Positions 15,644-24,649 are shown, counted from the stretch's first letter. The stretch: 36,446 bases of DNA from an uncultured Clostridia bacterium (GCA_947630605.1 CANRIO010000010.1:1-36446), one strand, 5' to 3'. The notes: generated by a model not told the origin, from the sequence alone. Program-made: numbers and translations.

Positions 15644-16683
15644 ACCCGAAGCTCGAATACGAGAGCGTCGCGGTCTCTTCGCGCATCCGCCTCGCCCGCA
15701 ACTTCAAAGATTATCCCTTCCCCGCCCTTCTCATGAAGGACCCCCATGCGGAGGAACAGGCCAGCGAGATGATCCGCCTCCTTGCGGCGGAGCTGACGAG
15801 CATGGAGGAATTTCACCTCTACGAGATGAAGAAGATCTCGGATGAGGAGGCCGAACTCCTGAAGGAACGCTATCTCATCTCCCGCGGCCTCACCGCGCAC
15901 AGGGGGATCTCCGCGGCCCTCATCTCGGAGGACGAGAGCATCTCCGTCATGATCAACGAGGAGGACCATGTCCGCGAACAGTACTTCATCAAGGGCTTCG
16001 ACCTCACCCGTGCCTATGAGCGCATCTCGGGCATCGACGACATCATCTCCGATTCCATTCCCTTTGCATACGATGAAGAGCTGGGGTACCTCACCGCCTG
16101 TCCGACCAATCTCGGCACGGGCCTTCGGGCTTCCGTCATGCTCTTTTTGCCCGCCCTCTCGAGGCGGGGACGGCTCAAGAGCGTCATGCCCATCCTCACC
16201 CGCCTCGGCCTCACGGTGCGCGGCGTCTTCGGGGAGGGTAGCGGCGCGGAGGGGGACCTCTTCCAGATCAGCAACGAGGTGACCCTCGGCCTCTCGGAGG
16301 CAAACATTTTGGAGGAAGTGGAACAGGCCGTCACGAAGCTCGTCGACATGGAGCTCGCGGAGCGCGTCCGCATGAAGGTGGAGGAGGGCCGTGCGCTCGA
16401 AGACCGCATCTTCCGCTCCCTCGGCATCCTCTCCTGCTGCCGCATCCTCGAAGAGCGGGAGTTCGTCAGCCGTATCTCGGACATCAAACTCGGCATCGCG
16501 CTCGGCCTCTTCGGCGAAGGGATCGGGCGGGACGACCGCATGGACGCCCTCGATAAACTGCAGATCGCCATGCGGCCGGGCGGGCTCAACTACCGCAGCG
16601 GCGAGGCGGCAAGCGCGGAGCGGAGAAACGAATTGCGCGCCGAATATGTCGCACAGGCCATTCGTGCAATGAAATTATTCTGA
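15640..16683 (+). CDS. mcsB: McsB, protein-arginine kinase
   Basis: 347 residues, phosphagen-kinase fold. It phosphorylates arginine residues, marking proteins for ClpCP. Nucleotide-binding arginines are in VSSRIRLARNF; the catalytic loop is TACPTNLGTGLRASVMLFLP; NEVTLG and the RARLED-like VEEGRALEDRIFRSLG follow. The C-terminal region (IALGLFGEGIGRDDRMDALDKLQIAMRPGGLN) contains the R-D-x-x-R phospho-arginine pocket pattern. Translation is coupled to mcsA; clpC follows 13 nt downstream. Confidence 0.94.
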   Translation: MNPKLEYESVAVSSRIRLARNFKDYPFPALLMKDPHAEEQASEMIRLLAAELTSMEEFHLYEMKKISDEEAELLKERYLISRGLTAHRGISAALISEDESISVMINEEDHVREQYFIKGFDLTRAYERISGIDDIISDSIPFAYDEELGYLTACPTNLGTGLRASVMLFLPALSRRGRLKSVMPILTRLGLTVRGVFGEGSGAEGDLFQISNEVTLGLSEANILEEVEQAVTKLVDMELAERVRMKVEEGRALEDRIFRSLGILSCCRILEEREFVSRISDIKLGIALGLFGEGIGRDDRMDALDKLQIAMRPGGLNYRSGEAASAERRNELRAEYVAQAIRAMKLF

Positions 16684-16696
16684 TCGGAGGATCATT

Positions 16697-19174
16697 TTGA
16701 ATACAAAGAACAGCGAGCATCTTGATCAGGTCCTGCTCATCGCGCAGGAGGCGGCAAAGAGGTACGATACGACGTATATCGGCACCGAACACCTCGTGTT
16801 CGGCATGCTCTGCGTCAACGACAGCACGGCGGGCAAGCTCCTCGTGGAAGCGGGCGCGACGCTCGAGAAATACACCGAGCCCTTCCGCCGCTGCGTCCAG
16901 CACGATGTGACGCTCTACGGCTATACGCCCCGCACCAAGAAGGTCATGGACCGCGCCCTGGAACTCGCCCTGCAGAGCGGCACCTTCAGCCCGCTCGTGG
17001 GCACGGAGCACATGCTGCTCTCCATTCTCATGGTCGACGAGAGCATCGCCGTCCGCATCTTAAAGAGCATCGGCACCGACCTCGTCCTCCTCGAAAATCG
17101 CCTCTCCGAATTTGTGGACAGAGACCCCGAAGAGGAAATTCCCCCCACCCATGTCCGCAATGACCCCTCTCAGAAGTGGGCCAATGCGCGCAAACTCATG
17201 TCCTCCGCCCGCGAGGAAGAGGACGCCTCCGACCCTCCGTCCTACATGCAGTACGGCGTCGACCTCACCCAGCGTGCACGCGAGGGCAAACTCGACCCCG
17301 TCATCGGGCGGCGGAAGGAGATCGAGAAGGTCATCCAGATCCTCTCGCGGAGGACGAAGAACAATCCCGTCCTCGTCGGCGAGCCGGGCGTGGGCAAAAG
17401 CGCCGTCATCGAGGGCCTTGCCCGCGCCATCGTCGAGGGGGACGTCCCCGAGATATTGCTCGACAAGAAGGTCTTTTCGCTCAACCTCACGGGGCTTCTC
17501 GCGGGGGCAAAGTACCGCGGCGACTTCGAGGAACGCCTGAAGTCTGTCACCGACGCCATCATCAAGGATAAGAACGTCATCCTCTTCATCGACGAGATCC
17601 ACATGATCGTGGGCGCGGGAAGCTCTTCCGACAACAACATGGACGCCTCCAACATCCTCAAGCCCATGCTCGCCCGCGGAGAACTCCAGACGGTGGGGGC
17701 GACCACCAACGAGGAATACAGAAAGTATATCGAAAAGGACGCCGCCCTCGCGAGAAGGTTCACCCCCGTCCTCGTCGAACAGCCCAACATCGAGGATTCC
17801 ATCGTCATCCTGCAGGGGCTGAAGGATAAGTACGAGGCCCACCACGGCGTCGCCATCACGGATGAAGCGATCGAGGCGGCGGTCAACCTTTCCGACCGCT
17901 ACGTCACCGACCGTTTCCTCCCCGACAAGGCCATCGACCTCATCGACGAAGCGGCCTCCCGCGCCCGTCTCAATTCCTACAACGGCCCCGCGGAGCTTCG
18001 CGAAATGGAGGATAAACTCGCCCGTCTCACCGCTGAGCGGGAAAAGGCGGTCAAGTGGGAGGATTACACCCGCGCCGCCAAGCTCACGAGCGAGATCGAC
18101 GAACTCAGGCAAAAGCTCAACGCTCTTCGCACGGAATGGAACAGCGCGAGGAGCGAGGCCCATCTTTCCATCGGTGCGGAGGAGATCGCCGCCATCGTCA
18201 GCGATTGGACGGGCGTCCCCGTCTCCAAGCTCACCGAGGAGGAGAGCGCCCGCCTCATCCATTTGGAGGAAGACCTGCATAGGCGCATCGTCGGGCAGGA
18301 CGAGGCCGTCTGCGCCGTCGCCCGTGCCATCCGCCGTGCCCGCGCAGGGCTCAAGGATCCCGGCCGTCCCATCGGCTCCTTCATCTTCGTAGGCCCGACG
18401 GGCGTGGGCAAGACCGACCTTTCCAAGGCCCTCGCGGAGGCCATGTTCGGCGATGAGCGCACCATGGTCCGCCTCGATATGTCCGAATACATGGAGAAAG
18501 GCTCCGTGACGAAGCTCATCGGCGCGCCTCCCGGATATGTCGGCTTCGACGACTCGCAGGGGACGCTCACCGAGCGCGTGCGTCTCCGTCCCTATTCCGT
18601 CGTCCTCTTCGACGAGATCGAAAAGGCGCACCCCGACGTCTTCAACATTCTTTTGCAGATCCTCGATGACGGCCGTCTCACCGATAGCCGCGGCCGCGTC
18701 GTCTCCTTCAAGAACACCATCATCATCCTCACCTCCAACGTGGGAGCGCATGAGGTAAAGGAGATCCCCGCACTCGGATTCGGCGAGGCGGCGGGGGAGT
18801 ACGAGGGCATGAAGGAGCAGATCGAGGAGGCCTTGAAGAAGCAGTTCAAGCCCGAATTTCTGAACAGGATCGACGAGATCGTCATCTTCCACAAACTCAC
18901 GCGGGAGAACGCCGTCGACATCTGCGGGAAAATTCTGGAATCGCTCCAAAGAAGGCTCAAGGAGAAGGGCATCGACCTGCATGTGACCGAGCGCGCCAAG
19001 CTCGCCCTCGTCGACGAGGGGTACAGCGAAGAGTTCGGTGCGCGGCCGCTAAAGCGGGTCGTCCAGCGCCGCGTGGAGGACAGGATCTCGGAGGAGATCC
19101 TCCTCGGCAAAGTCTCCTCGAACAGCTATGTCACCCTCGACGAACGCGACGGCGAATTCTTTTTCACGCTCTGA
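16697..19174 (+). CDS. clpC: ClpC, AAA+ unfoldase
   Basis: 825 residues. Two Clp N-terminal repeats (about 1-150), AAA-1 with GEPGVGKSAVIEG and VILFIDEIHMIVGAG, a middle UVR-type coiled coil (REMEDKLARLTAEREKAVKW), AAA-2 with GPTGVGKTDLSKALAE and VVLFDEIEKAHPDV, and the C-terminal D2-small domain. The loop ALGFGEA matches the LGF tripeptide that docks ClpP. Starts with TTG, 6 nt after CGGAGG; no ATG start fits the conserved N-terminus. It is the last gene of the operon. ClpC unfolds phospho-arginine-tagged substrates for ClpP. Confidence 0.96.
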   Translation: MNTKNSEHLDQVLLIAQEAAKRYDTTYIGTEHLVFGMLCVNDSTAGKLLVEAGATLEKYTEPFRRCVQHDVTLYGYTPRTKKVMDRALELALQSGTFSPLVGTEHMLLSILMVDESIAVRILKSIGTDLVLLENRLSEFVDRDPEEEIPPTHVRNDPSQKWANARKLMSSAREEEDASDPPSYMQYGVDLTQRAREGKLDPVIGRRKEIEKVIQILSRRTKNNPVLVGEPGVGKSAVIEGLARAIVEGDVPEILLDKKVFSLNLTGLLAGAKYRGDFEERLKSVTDAIIKDKNVILFIDEIHMIVGAGSSSDNNMDASNILKPMLARGELQTVGATTNEEYRKYIEKDAALARRFTPVLVEQPNIEDSIVILQGLKDKYEAHHGVAITDEAIEAAVNLSDRYVTDRFLPDKAIDLIDEAASRARLNSYNGPAELREMEDKLARLTAEREKAVKWEDYTRAAKLTSEIDELRQKLNALRTEWNSARSEAHLSIGAEEIAAIVSDWTGVPVSKLTEEESARLIHLEEDLHRRIVGQDEAVCAVARAIRRARAGLKDPGRPIGSFIFVGPTGVGKTDLSKALAEAMFGDERTMVRLDMSEYMEKGSVTKLIGAPPGYVGFDDSQGTLTERVRLRPYSVVLFDEIEKAHPDVFNILLQILDDGRLTDSRGRVVSFKNTIIILTSNVGAHEVKEIPALGFGEAAGEYEGMKEQIEEALKKQFKPEFLNRIDEIVIFHKLTRENAVDICGKILESLQRRLKEKGIDLHVTERAKLALVDEGYSEEFGARPLKRVVQRRVEDRISEEILLGKVSSNSYVTLDERDGEFFFTL

Positions 19175-19862
19175 CCTCGGACATGGTACCCCCTAATGCC
19201 GTCATTATGAGGGTAAACCGCGTCATGCTGAGCTGAATTGTTCATACGCAGTCCATGCGAGAAAATCCCCGAAGCATCCCTCGATACGAAGTCCGCAATC
19301 ATCAAGCCCTCCCCCTCGCCGGCGAGGGGGAGGGTGTCGCTTTAGCGACAGGTGGGGGGTGTCAAACGCGTCATGCTGAGCCGAAACGGCTCTTGCGCAG
19401 TCCACGCGAGTCCATCCCCGAAGCATCCCTCGATACGAAGTCCGAAGAAAGCTCCTCCCTCGGGAGGAGCTGTCACTTTAGTGACTGAAGTGGGGAATTC
19501 CAAATTCGTCACCCCGCCCCGACGCTCTAATTCGTCACCCTGAGCCTGTCGAAGGGTCACCACATTGTAACAAGGTGATGTTTCGACTTCGCTCAACATG
19601 ACGTGATTAGAATTTAACCCCCATTAGTCACCTGTCGGTGACAGCCTCCCCCTTAAAAAGGGGTAGGCCCTCCCCCATCCATGGGGGAGGGTGACGCTTT
19701 AGCGACAGGTGGGGGAGATCACCGCAACAAAGGCTTCCCAATTCCCCCCCGAACCATGTTAATTTTTACCGAAATATGGCGAATAATTTCAACAATTTCC
19801 AAACAATTGTGTTAACGCTTAACACGAAATTTGATTTTTTTACACTTTTTTTCGCAAACCTA
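19175..19862. repeat. Gene-free region packed with dispersed repeats
   Basis: No gene seen. It contains CGTCATGCTGAGC-type fragments at about 19223-19236 and 19370-19383, a two-armed REPIN-like copy at 19533-19603, and 'CTCCCC' repeats with short variable hairpins: GTCGC-ttta-GCGAC (about 19336), GTCAC-ttta-GTGAC (about 19471), GTCACC-tgtc-GGTGAC (about 19628), and a paired CTCCCCC...GGGGTAGGCC stem near 19650. The last 120 bases are AT-rich and lead into the promoter of the SipW-cognate genes. Confidence 0.75.
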
Positions 19863-19890
19863 TTGACTTCGCTCAAATTGTTGCTATAAT
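19863..19890 (+). promoter_or_regulatory. Promoter of the first SipW-cognate gene pair
   Basis: TTGACT (19863-19868), 16-nt spacer, TATAAT (19885-19890). A leader of about 170 nt follows, GC-rich and unusual, with four GCAAAAG/GCAAAAA motifs at 19961, 19981, 19994 and 20014, and a perfect AAGGAGGT at 20053-20060. Confidence 0.65.
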
Positions 19891-20068
19891 ATATAGTATC
19901 ACACGCACAGCGCATCGTATTATGCCCTCGCGCCCGCGCCCGTATCCGCAAGTGTCCTTTGCAAAAGCGCCCACCGCCCCGCAAAAGCACCTTGCAAAAG
20001 GGCGCCCCGCATCGCAAAAAGCGACCCCGCACCGCGTCCCCGAAATCATCCCAAGGAGGTAATGCCGC

Positions 20069-20731
20069 ATGACGACGAGAGCCAAACTCAGCATCGTTGC
20101 CCTGTTTTCCTGTTGCGCCATGATCGGCATGGGCTTCGCAAGCTGGACGATTTCGCAGGGTCCCGCCGGCGGCGTTTCTGCCGAAGTTTCCGGTACCGTC
20201 AGCGCGGAGTCCGTCCTCAGCTGCAGCGCGCCTACCCTCACCGCCCCCCGCTATTCCTCGCAGGGCTTCACTTCCGTGGGCGAAAATAACGTCGCCACCT
20301 TCTCATACAGGGGCACCATGTCCGCCACCTACACCCTCACTTCCGGCGGCTATGTGGGAAATGCCACCCTCACCGTGAAGCTCGGCTATGATACCAACTT
20401 CCCCAACAGCGGCGCACAGAACATCTTCGCCGAGACGAATTCCTTCCTTTCCGCCAAAGCTCAGGTCGGCACCATGTCCGAAAGCGGCGTAACGGAATCG
20501 ACTGGCGACAGCCTCTACATCGTCACCGTCCCCGTCGAGTTCGCCGCTGGCACCGAGGAAATTAAAGTCAAAATCACTTACACCTTCGACTTCACGAACG
20601 GCGGTGCAAATGAGAACGCCGCCACCGATTTCACCCAATATTTCTACAACGTCTTTGTGAAAGACGGCGCACCGACAGGAGCGCAGTTCACCTTTAATGC
20701 CACGCTTGCGGCGAAGGAGGCGACGCCGTGA
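20069..20731 (+). CDS. SipW-dependent-type secreted protein
   Basis: 220 residues. N-terminus KLSIVALFSCCAMIGMGFAS followed by WTIS is a SipW-cognate signal peptide (short basic start, hydrophobic core, G-x-A-x-W/F near the cleavage site), the type found in TasA/camelysin-like proteins. The mature part is Ser/Thr/Gly-rich and beta-strand-like with no catalytic motif (SATYTLTSGGYVGNATLTVK; KVKITYTFDFTNGG). Likely a surface or matrix protein. The stop overlaps the GTG of the next gene (GTGA), so the two are translated together. Confidence 0.82.
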   Translation: MTTRAKLSIVALFSCCAMIGMGFASWTISQGPAGGVSAEVSGTVSAESVLSCSAPTLTAPRYSSQGFTSVGENNVATFSYRGTMSATYTLTSGGYVGNATLTVKLGYDTNFPNSGAQNIFAETNSFLSAKAQVGTMSESGVTESTGDSLYIVTVPVEFAAGTEEIKVKITYTFDFTNGGANENAATDFTQYFYNVFVKDGAPTGAQFTFNATLAAKEATP

Positions 20732-23700
20732 GGAAACTTTCCCGTCCTGTCATCGCCGTGCTCGTCACGCTCATGACCGCCATCCTCGGCTGCCTCGCCT
20801 TTGCAGTCTGGATGATCTCCGCCCCCGAAGAGAGCGCAGCTCCCTCTCGGGATTTTGTCGTATCTTTCGACCTCGGCGAAGATTACAGCAAAGAGGACGA
20901 AGATAGCACTTATCACGCGCGCGCATATTCCTCAACGGAAGAAACGAACGTCCTCAATTTCGGCGAAGGGGACAATGCGATCCCCGACCCCACATGGGCC
21001 GATACAACCAAGACCTTCGGCGGTTGGAAAACTTCCCCCGAAGATAGCAACGTCTACGGCAGCGAAACGTTAAAGACAACCGTCACGGGCGCAAAGCAAA
21101 CCTACACCGTCGCCTCCGACGTCACTTTCACCGCGCAGTGGACCTCCACCACCACGGAAACGACCTACACGGTCAAGTTCGATGCACCCGACGCCGACGG
21201 CACGATCCCGGAGGGCGGAACAGTCAACGAGGCAACCTACTCGATCCCCGAAATGGAACCTACCCGCACGGGCTACACCTTCGAGGGTTGGTATGTCGAA
21301 GATACATATAGTGAGGACGTGACCCTTTATAAGTACGATAGCGCACACGCGACCTATGATCTGAACGGCGACACTACTTTCCACGCCCATTGGAAAGTCA
21401 TCACTTACACCGTGCAATTCACCGACACCAAGTTCAGCCATTCGAGCACGGGCACCGTCTCTTTGGAGAATGCCGTCGTTTCCTTCCCGTCGCTTGGCGA
21501 ACAAACGGGCTACACCTTCGACGGGTGGACTTACGCAGGCTCCACCGACGCCGTCAAGTCGTTCACCCTCGACGCCGCCTATATCAAGGCGCAGAGCCTC
21601 GGAAAAGACAGCACCATCACCTTTACCGCGAAGTGGACGGCGATCGAGTATACGATTAAATTTGTTGACGGCGGCGACCACAGTGTGCAAACCGCCGCTC
21701 CCACCTTGTCCGACACTCAAACCAACGTCCATATCGGCGATTCCATCACCGGTCTTACCACGCATACACTCGAAGGTTACGACTTCGTGGAATGGCAGTA
21801 CACGGGCGGCACGATCACGGCGGCGCAAGAGGGCACCTATACTCTCGACGAGGCTCTTATTGGGTCGGCCGAAAATGTAGAGGGTACTATGACGATCACC
21901 CTCACCGCACAGTGGAAGATCAAGACCTTCACCGTCACGTTCGACAAGAATAACGGCACTGCCTCCACGACGGAAGAGATTGCTTGGCACTCGCAGGTCA
22001 GCTTCTCCGGTCACGAGATTACCGGCGATTACAATGATACGCGCTACATCGGTTGGAAGCTCTCTACGGACACGGAGACAAAGCCGACGCTCTACACCGC
22101 TTTGGGTACGGGCGACCTTCCTACGAATTACACAGATACATACGCCGCAACCACACAGTCTGTCTACACGGTCGAAGGCGAGGTCACCTTCGAGGCACAG
22201 TGGGCACAGCTCTACACCGTCAATCTCGATAAGAACGGTAGTTCCACCTCGATTGCCGATAACGTCGCTATGCAGCAGGGCTTCTATGGCCAGACAGTTC
22301 CCGAGATCCCTGCTTCGCTTAATAAGTCCGTCAACGGCAAGACGCGCACATTCATTGGTTGGTATCACGGCGAAACGACGAAGGACGATTGGACATTTGG
22401 CGAATACACAGACACAGACTACGCTTACACCCTCACCGCAAGGTGGACGATGACCGTCACGCTCTACTTCCACAATACCTTTAATTGGTCGATTTCGAAT
22501 GTTTCTTTGTACCACAATGGATCCTCGTATAAAGTAGATACTACGGGAACCACGCCTTCCGGTTCTCTTTGGACTTCGTACTCATTTACGGACGTTCGCG
22601 AAGACTACTATGAAGAAGGTTTGACTGTTAAGTTCAATACTACTAGCTCGTCATCGTTCAGTTCAACCTTTACGAACAATATCGCGCTCACATCCGAAGA
22701 CGATATGCGATTCATTCCTTGCTACAACCCTGCTAAAACTGGCGGAGGTTACTATATCGACGCATACGATAGCTTAAGCAAGATTACGGAGTTCAAGGTT
22801 CACTTCTACGATGTATTGGGTTGGGATTCCTCAACGACGAACATTTATGCTTATGCCTTCTTTGTCGACGGCAAAGCAAGAGAACATGAGTTGTTAGGCC
22901 CGTTCGACGACAAGAAGGTTGAGACAACGAAGGATGGTACGACGGGAACGGACGCGCATTGGTATACTGTCACGTTTGTCGCACCCACTTACGCCGAAAA
23001 TTTGAGTGACCCCAATACCACCGATGCTCTCACGGTTATCTTCCATAACTCAAAACCTACCCCTGTAGGTGAAAATACAAAGGTCAATCAAACCGTGGAT
23101 ATAAAAATCACGAGTTCCGATGTTTGGGTCATGCCGACGATCGTACATGATGCCGACGGAAACGACGAGGTTGAAATATACACATCGCAAACCACGGCCA
23201 TGACGAACGAACCGTATGGTTGGTATATGATTGGTAAGAAGAGTACGAGTAGCTCAAGTACTCTTTACAACACAGTCAGTTGGAGCAGCAGTTACTATGA
23301 TTTGATTAAACTGGATAAGTCGACAAGTTATACTCTCACTGCGCATTTGATAATAGACGATTATTTCTCGTTCATTTATAGATCCCAGGGCACCATAGGT
23401 ACCGATCATTCTCAGCCGCAGAAATTTGGTTGGTGGGGTGATTCCTGCAACATGCATTCATACTTTATTGACGGTGGAGTTGATGTTGCAAGAGTCTTTG
23501 TAGAAGGAGATTATACTTTCACGATTTCCGGCACGACACAAGCAACAGCAGCACCGAATGCAAAGGTTTCACTGAAAATAAATGGAGTAAGTAAGAAAAT
23601 AATTGCCTTTGTCATTCATGATCAAATTCAATCTATCAATGGTTGGGAATTGTATTTACACTTATGGACGAACACAGGTGATATTGATGGTGGCTGGCCT

Positions 23701-23943
23701 GGTCTTGGATTAGCAAGCAATGGCTTATATTTCAATAAAATCTATCATTCCACCGATGGGAAGTCTTATACCGAGGCGGATGGAAAGAAGTATATTCTAT
23801 ATGATATAAGGGCAATTATTGGGGACAAAGAAACTTTGTCTATGCAACTTCACAATAATAGCGGATCAAAAACGGGAGACAATCCTGTAACTAATGGAGG
23901 AGTATACTACTTGTATAGTGGTTGGGGAATTAGTAAGAAATAA
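20728..23943 (+). CDS. Large InlB-B-repeat adhesin with CBM26-like modules
   Basis: 1071 residues, GTG start 7 nt after AAGGAGG. Its N-terminal signal (IAVLVTLMTAILGCLAFAVW) resembles the SipW-cognate type. Residues about 40-575 hold five to six InlB B / Listeria-Bacteroides (Flg_new) repeats with the marks TYTVKFDA, GYTFEGWYVEDTYS, TFHAHWK, YTVQFTD, FTAKWTAIEYTIKFV, TAQWKIKTFTVTFDKNNG and AQWAQLYTVNLDKNG. From about 575 come modules resembling starch-binding CBM25/26: VTLYFHNTFNWSISNVSLYH, FKVHFYDVLGWDSSTTNIYA, and the C-terminal LYLHLWTNTGDIDGGWPG with LHNNSGSKTGD. No LPxTG, sortase or transmembrane end is seen. Probably a secreted or matrix-bound glycan-binding protein. The last quarter is visibly AT-richer than the front. 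Confidence 0.85.
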   Translation: MRKLSRPVIAVLVTLMTAILGCLAFAVWMISAPEESAAPSRDFVVSFDLGEDYSKEDEDSTYHARAYSSTEETNVLNFGEGDNAIPDPTWADTTKTFGGWKTSPEDSNVYGSETLKTTVTGAKQTYTVASDVTFTAQWTSTTTETTYTVKFDAPDADGTIPEGGTVNEATYSIPEMEPTRTGYTFEGWYVEDTYSEDVTLYKYDSAHATYDLNGDTTFHAHWKVITYTVQFTDTKFSHSSTGTVSLENAVVSFPSLGEQTGYTFDGWTYAGSTDAVKSFTLDAAYIKAQSLGKDSTITFTAKWTAIEYTIKFVDGGDHSVQTAAPTLSDTQTNVHIGDSITGLTTHTLEGYDFVEWQYTGGTITAAQEGTYTLDEALIGSAENVEGTMTITLTAQWKIKTFTVTFDKNNGTASTTEEIAWHSQVSFSGHEITGDYNDTRYIGWKLSTDTETKPTLYTALGTGDLPTNYTDTYAATTQSVYTVEGEVTFEAQWAQLYTVNLDKNGSSTSIADNVAMQQGFYGQTVPEIPASLNKSVNGKTRTFIGWYHGETTKDDWTFGEYTDTDYAYTLTARWTMTVTLYFHNTFNWSISNVSLYHNGSSYKVDTTGTTPSGSLWTSYSFTDVREDYYEEGLTVKFNTTSSSSFSSTFTNNIALTSEDDMRFIPCYNPAKTGGGYYIDAYDSLSKITEFKVHFYDVLGWDSSTTNIYAYAFFVDGKAREHELLGPFDDKKVETTKDGTTGTDAHWYTVTFVAPTYAENLSDPNTTDALTVIFHNSKPTPVGENTKVNQTVDIKITSSDVWVMPTIVHDADGNDEVEIYTSQTTAMTNEPYGWYMIGKKSTSSSSTLYNTVSWSSSYYDLIKLDKSTSYTLTAHLIIDDYFSFIYRSQGTIGTDHSQPQKFGWWGDSCNMHSYFIDGGVDVARVFVEGDYTFTISGTTQATAAPNAKVSLKINGVSKKIIAFVIHDQIQSINGWELYLHLWTNTGDIDGGWPGLGLASNGLYFNKIYHSTDGKSYTEADGKKYILYDIRAIIGDKETLSMQLHNNSGSKTGDNPVTNGGVYYLYSGWGISKK

Positions 23944-23987
23944 GAAAAATCGAAGCCTTCAATACACCCCCCCCCAAAAAAAACACC

Positions 23988-24018
23988 AAAAGAGCCCGAG
24001 GCGCGCCCTCGGGCTTTT
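23988..24018 (+). terminator. Terminator of the adhesin operon
   Basis: GCCCGAGG (23994-24001) / CCTCGGGC (24007-24014), flanked by AAAAGA and TTTT. Upstream lies an odd homopolymer pair, nine C then eight A (23967-23983). Confidence 0.8.
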
Positions 24019-24328
24019 CCTTATGCCCTCACCCCCGCCCTTGCCCACCCCTTGAGGGGTGGGTGTCGCCTTCGGCGACGGAAGGGGTGTCATTCTGATT
24101 ACGTCATGCTGCCCCTGTCGAAGCATCACCGCATTTTTCCTCCTCATCTCGACGACACTCTCTCTCCTCATCTCGACGCGCCGAAGGCGCGGAGGAGATC
24201 CCTACAAACCCATGAGGCTTTGTCGCTTACGTAGGGATTCCCTCGGCTTCGCCTCGGAATGAGGAAAGGGGCGTGTCGCCCCTCATGCGCAATTCCCCTC
24301 AAATTGCAAAAATACGTTCGAAAAGGAG
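24019..24328. repeat. Gene-free repeat block
   Basis: No gene seen. It holds a GTCGCC-ttc-GGCGAC hairpin repeat (about 24065-24080), a CGTCATGCTG...GTCGAAGCATCACCGC fragment (about 24104-24133), and AT-rich DNA before the next promoter. Confidence 0.65.
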
Positions 24329-24357
24329 TTGACTTTCATTCCCGAAAGTGGTAAAGT
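24329..24357 (+). promoter_or_regulatory. Promoter of the candidate type I toxin mRNA
   Basis: TTGACT (24329-24334), 17-nt spacer, TAAAGT (24352-24357). Predicted transcript start near 24364. Confidence 0.6.
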
Positions 24358-24446
24358 AATTTTAAGCAGCAAGGGTTCCTGTTGGCGGTTAGCCTCTTTT
24401 TACGAAGATCCGTTTCGGCGGAAATTCCTGAAAGGGGGTGGTGCTT

Positions 24447-24548
24447 ATGATCGATTTGCTCGAGCTTGCCGGTCTCCTCAAGCGCATTCGTGAGCTTCTG
24501 GAAGAAATCGGCATCGACTACATAGCGATCAAAGTCGCAAAAAAATAA
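24447..24548 (+). CDS. 33-residue peptide, candidate type I toxin
   Basis: Starts MIDLLELAGLLKRIREL, then EEIGIDYIAIKVAKK; a strongly amphipathic Leu/Ile-rich helix with a basic end. AGGGGGTG lies just upstream of the ATG. The stop codon TAA is inside the left arm of a strong terminator hairpin (AAAATAACCGCCCA), the same gene-end layout as the holin-like (Hol_Tox) type I toxins of Firmicutes. The peptide is not a clean membrane helix as those are, so it may be a divergent family or act differently. A converging antisense promoter supports the toxin-antitoxin reading. Confidence 0.55.
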   Translation: MIDLLELAGLLKRIRELLEEIGIDYIAIKVAKK

Positions 24549-24645
24549 CCGCCCATAGTAGTTAGCAGCTAGGTGGACGGTTATTTTCTTAAATAACATT
24601 TCAACTCAGAGGCTGACCGCTTAACAGGGGCAACCCTTGCTGTGG
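24536..24645 (-). ncRNA. Candidate antisense antitoxin RNA
   Basis: Minus-strand promoter TTGACA (24678-24673), 17-nt spacer, TACTAT (24655-24650) predicts a start near 24645. The transcript would run about 100 nt to the shared hairpin at 24587-24542 and overlap the 3' end of the peptide mRNA, including its stop codon. No ORF of note on this RNA. Confidence 0.5.
24542..24587. terminator. Bidirectional terminator of the convergent RNA pair
   Basis: AAAATAACCGCCCA (24542-24555) pairs with TGGACGGTTATTTT (24574-24587), one mismatch, with A/T runs on both flanks. Confidence 0.8.
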
Positions 24646-24649
24646 TTTT

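Larger units (their letters stand above)
24367..24642. repeat. Inverted 30-bp arms at the two 5' ends of a convergent RNA pair
   Basis: Left arm 24367-24396 (CAGCAAGGGTT...GCGGTTAGCCTC) and right arm 24609-24642 (GAGGCTGACCGC...AACCCTTGCTG) are inverted copies with small indels. Each arm is the 5' start of one of the two convergent transcripts. Confidence 0.65.

Noticed and set aside
17060-18982. 640-residue open frame on the minus strand
   Set aside because: Lies opposite clpC, which has all family motifs. Composition (Asp/Gly/Leu-rich, no motifs) is that of an antisense shadow in GC-rich DNA.
19255-19599. Short frames on both strands in the 19.2-19.6 kb gap
   Set aside because: All are repeat translations with no ribosome-binding sites.
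21070-22515. 481-residue minus-strand frame opposite the adhesin
   Set aside because: Regular Thr/Tyr-rich repeats of the adhesin produce a long antisense frame; no start signals or motifs.
23967-23983. C9-A8 homopolymer as a phase-variation tract
   Set aside because: It lies after the adhesin stop codon and before the terminator, so slippage would not alter a reading frame or promoter.
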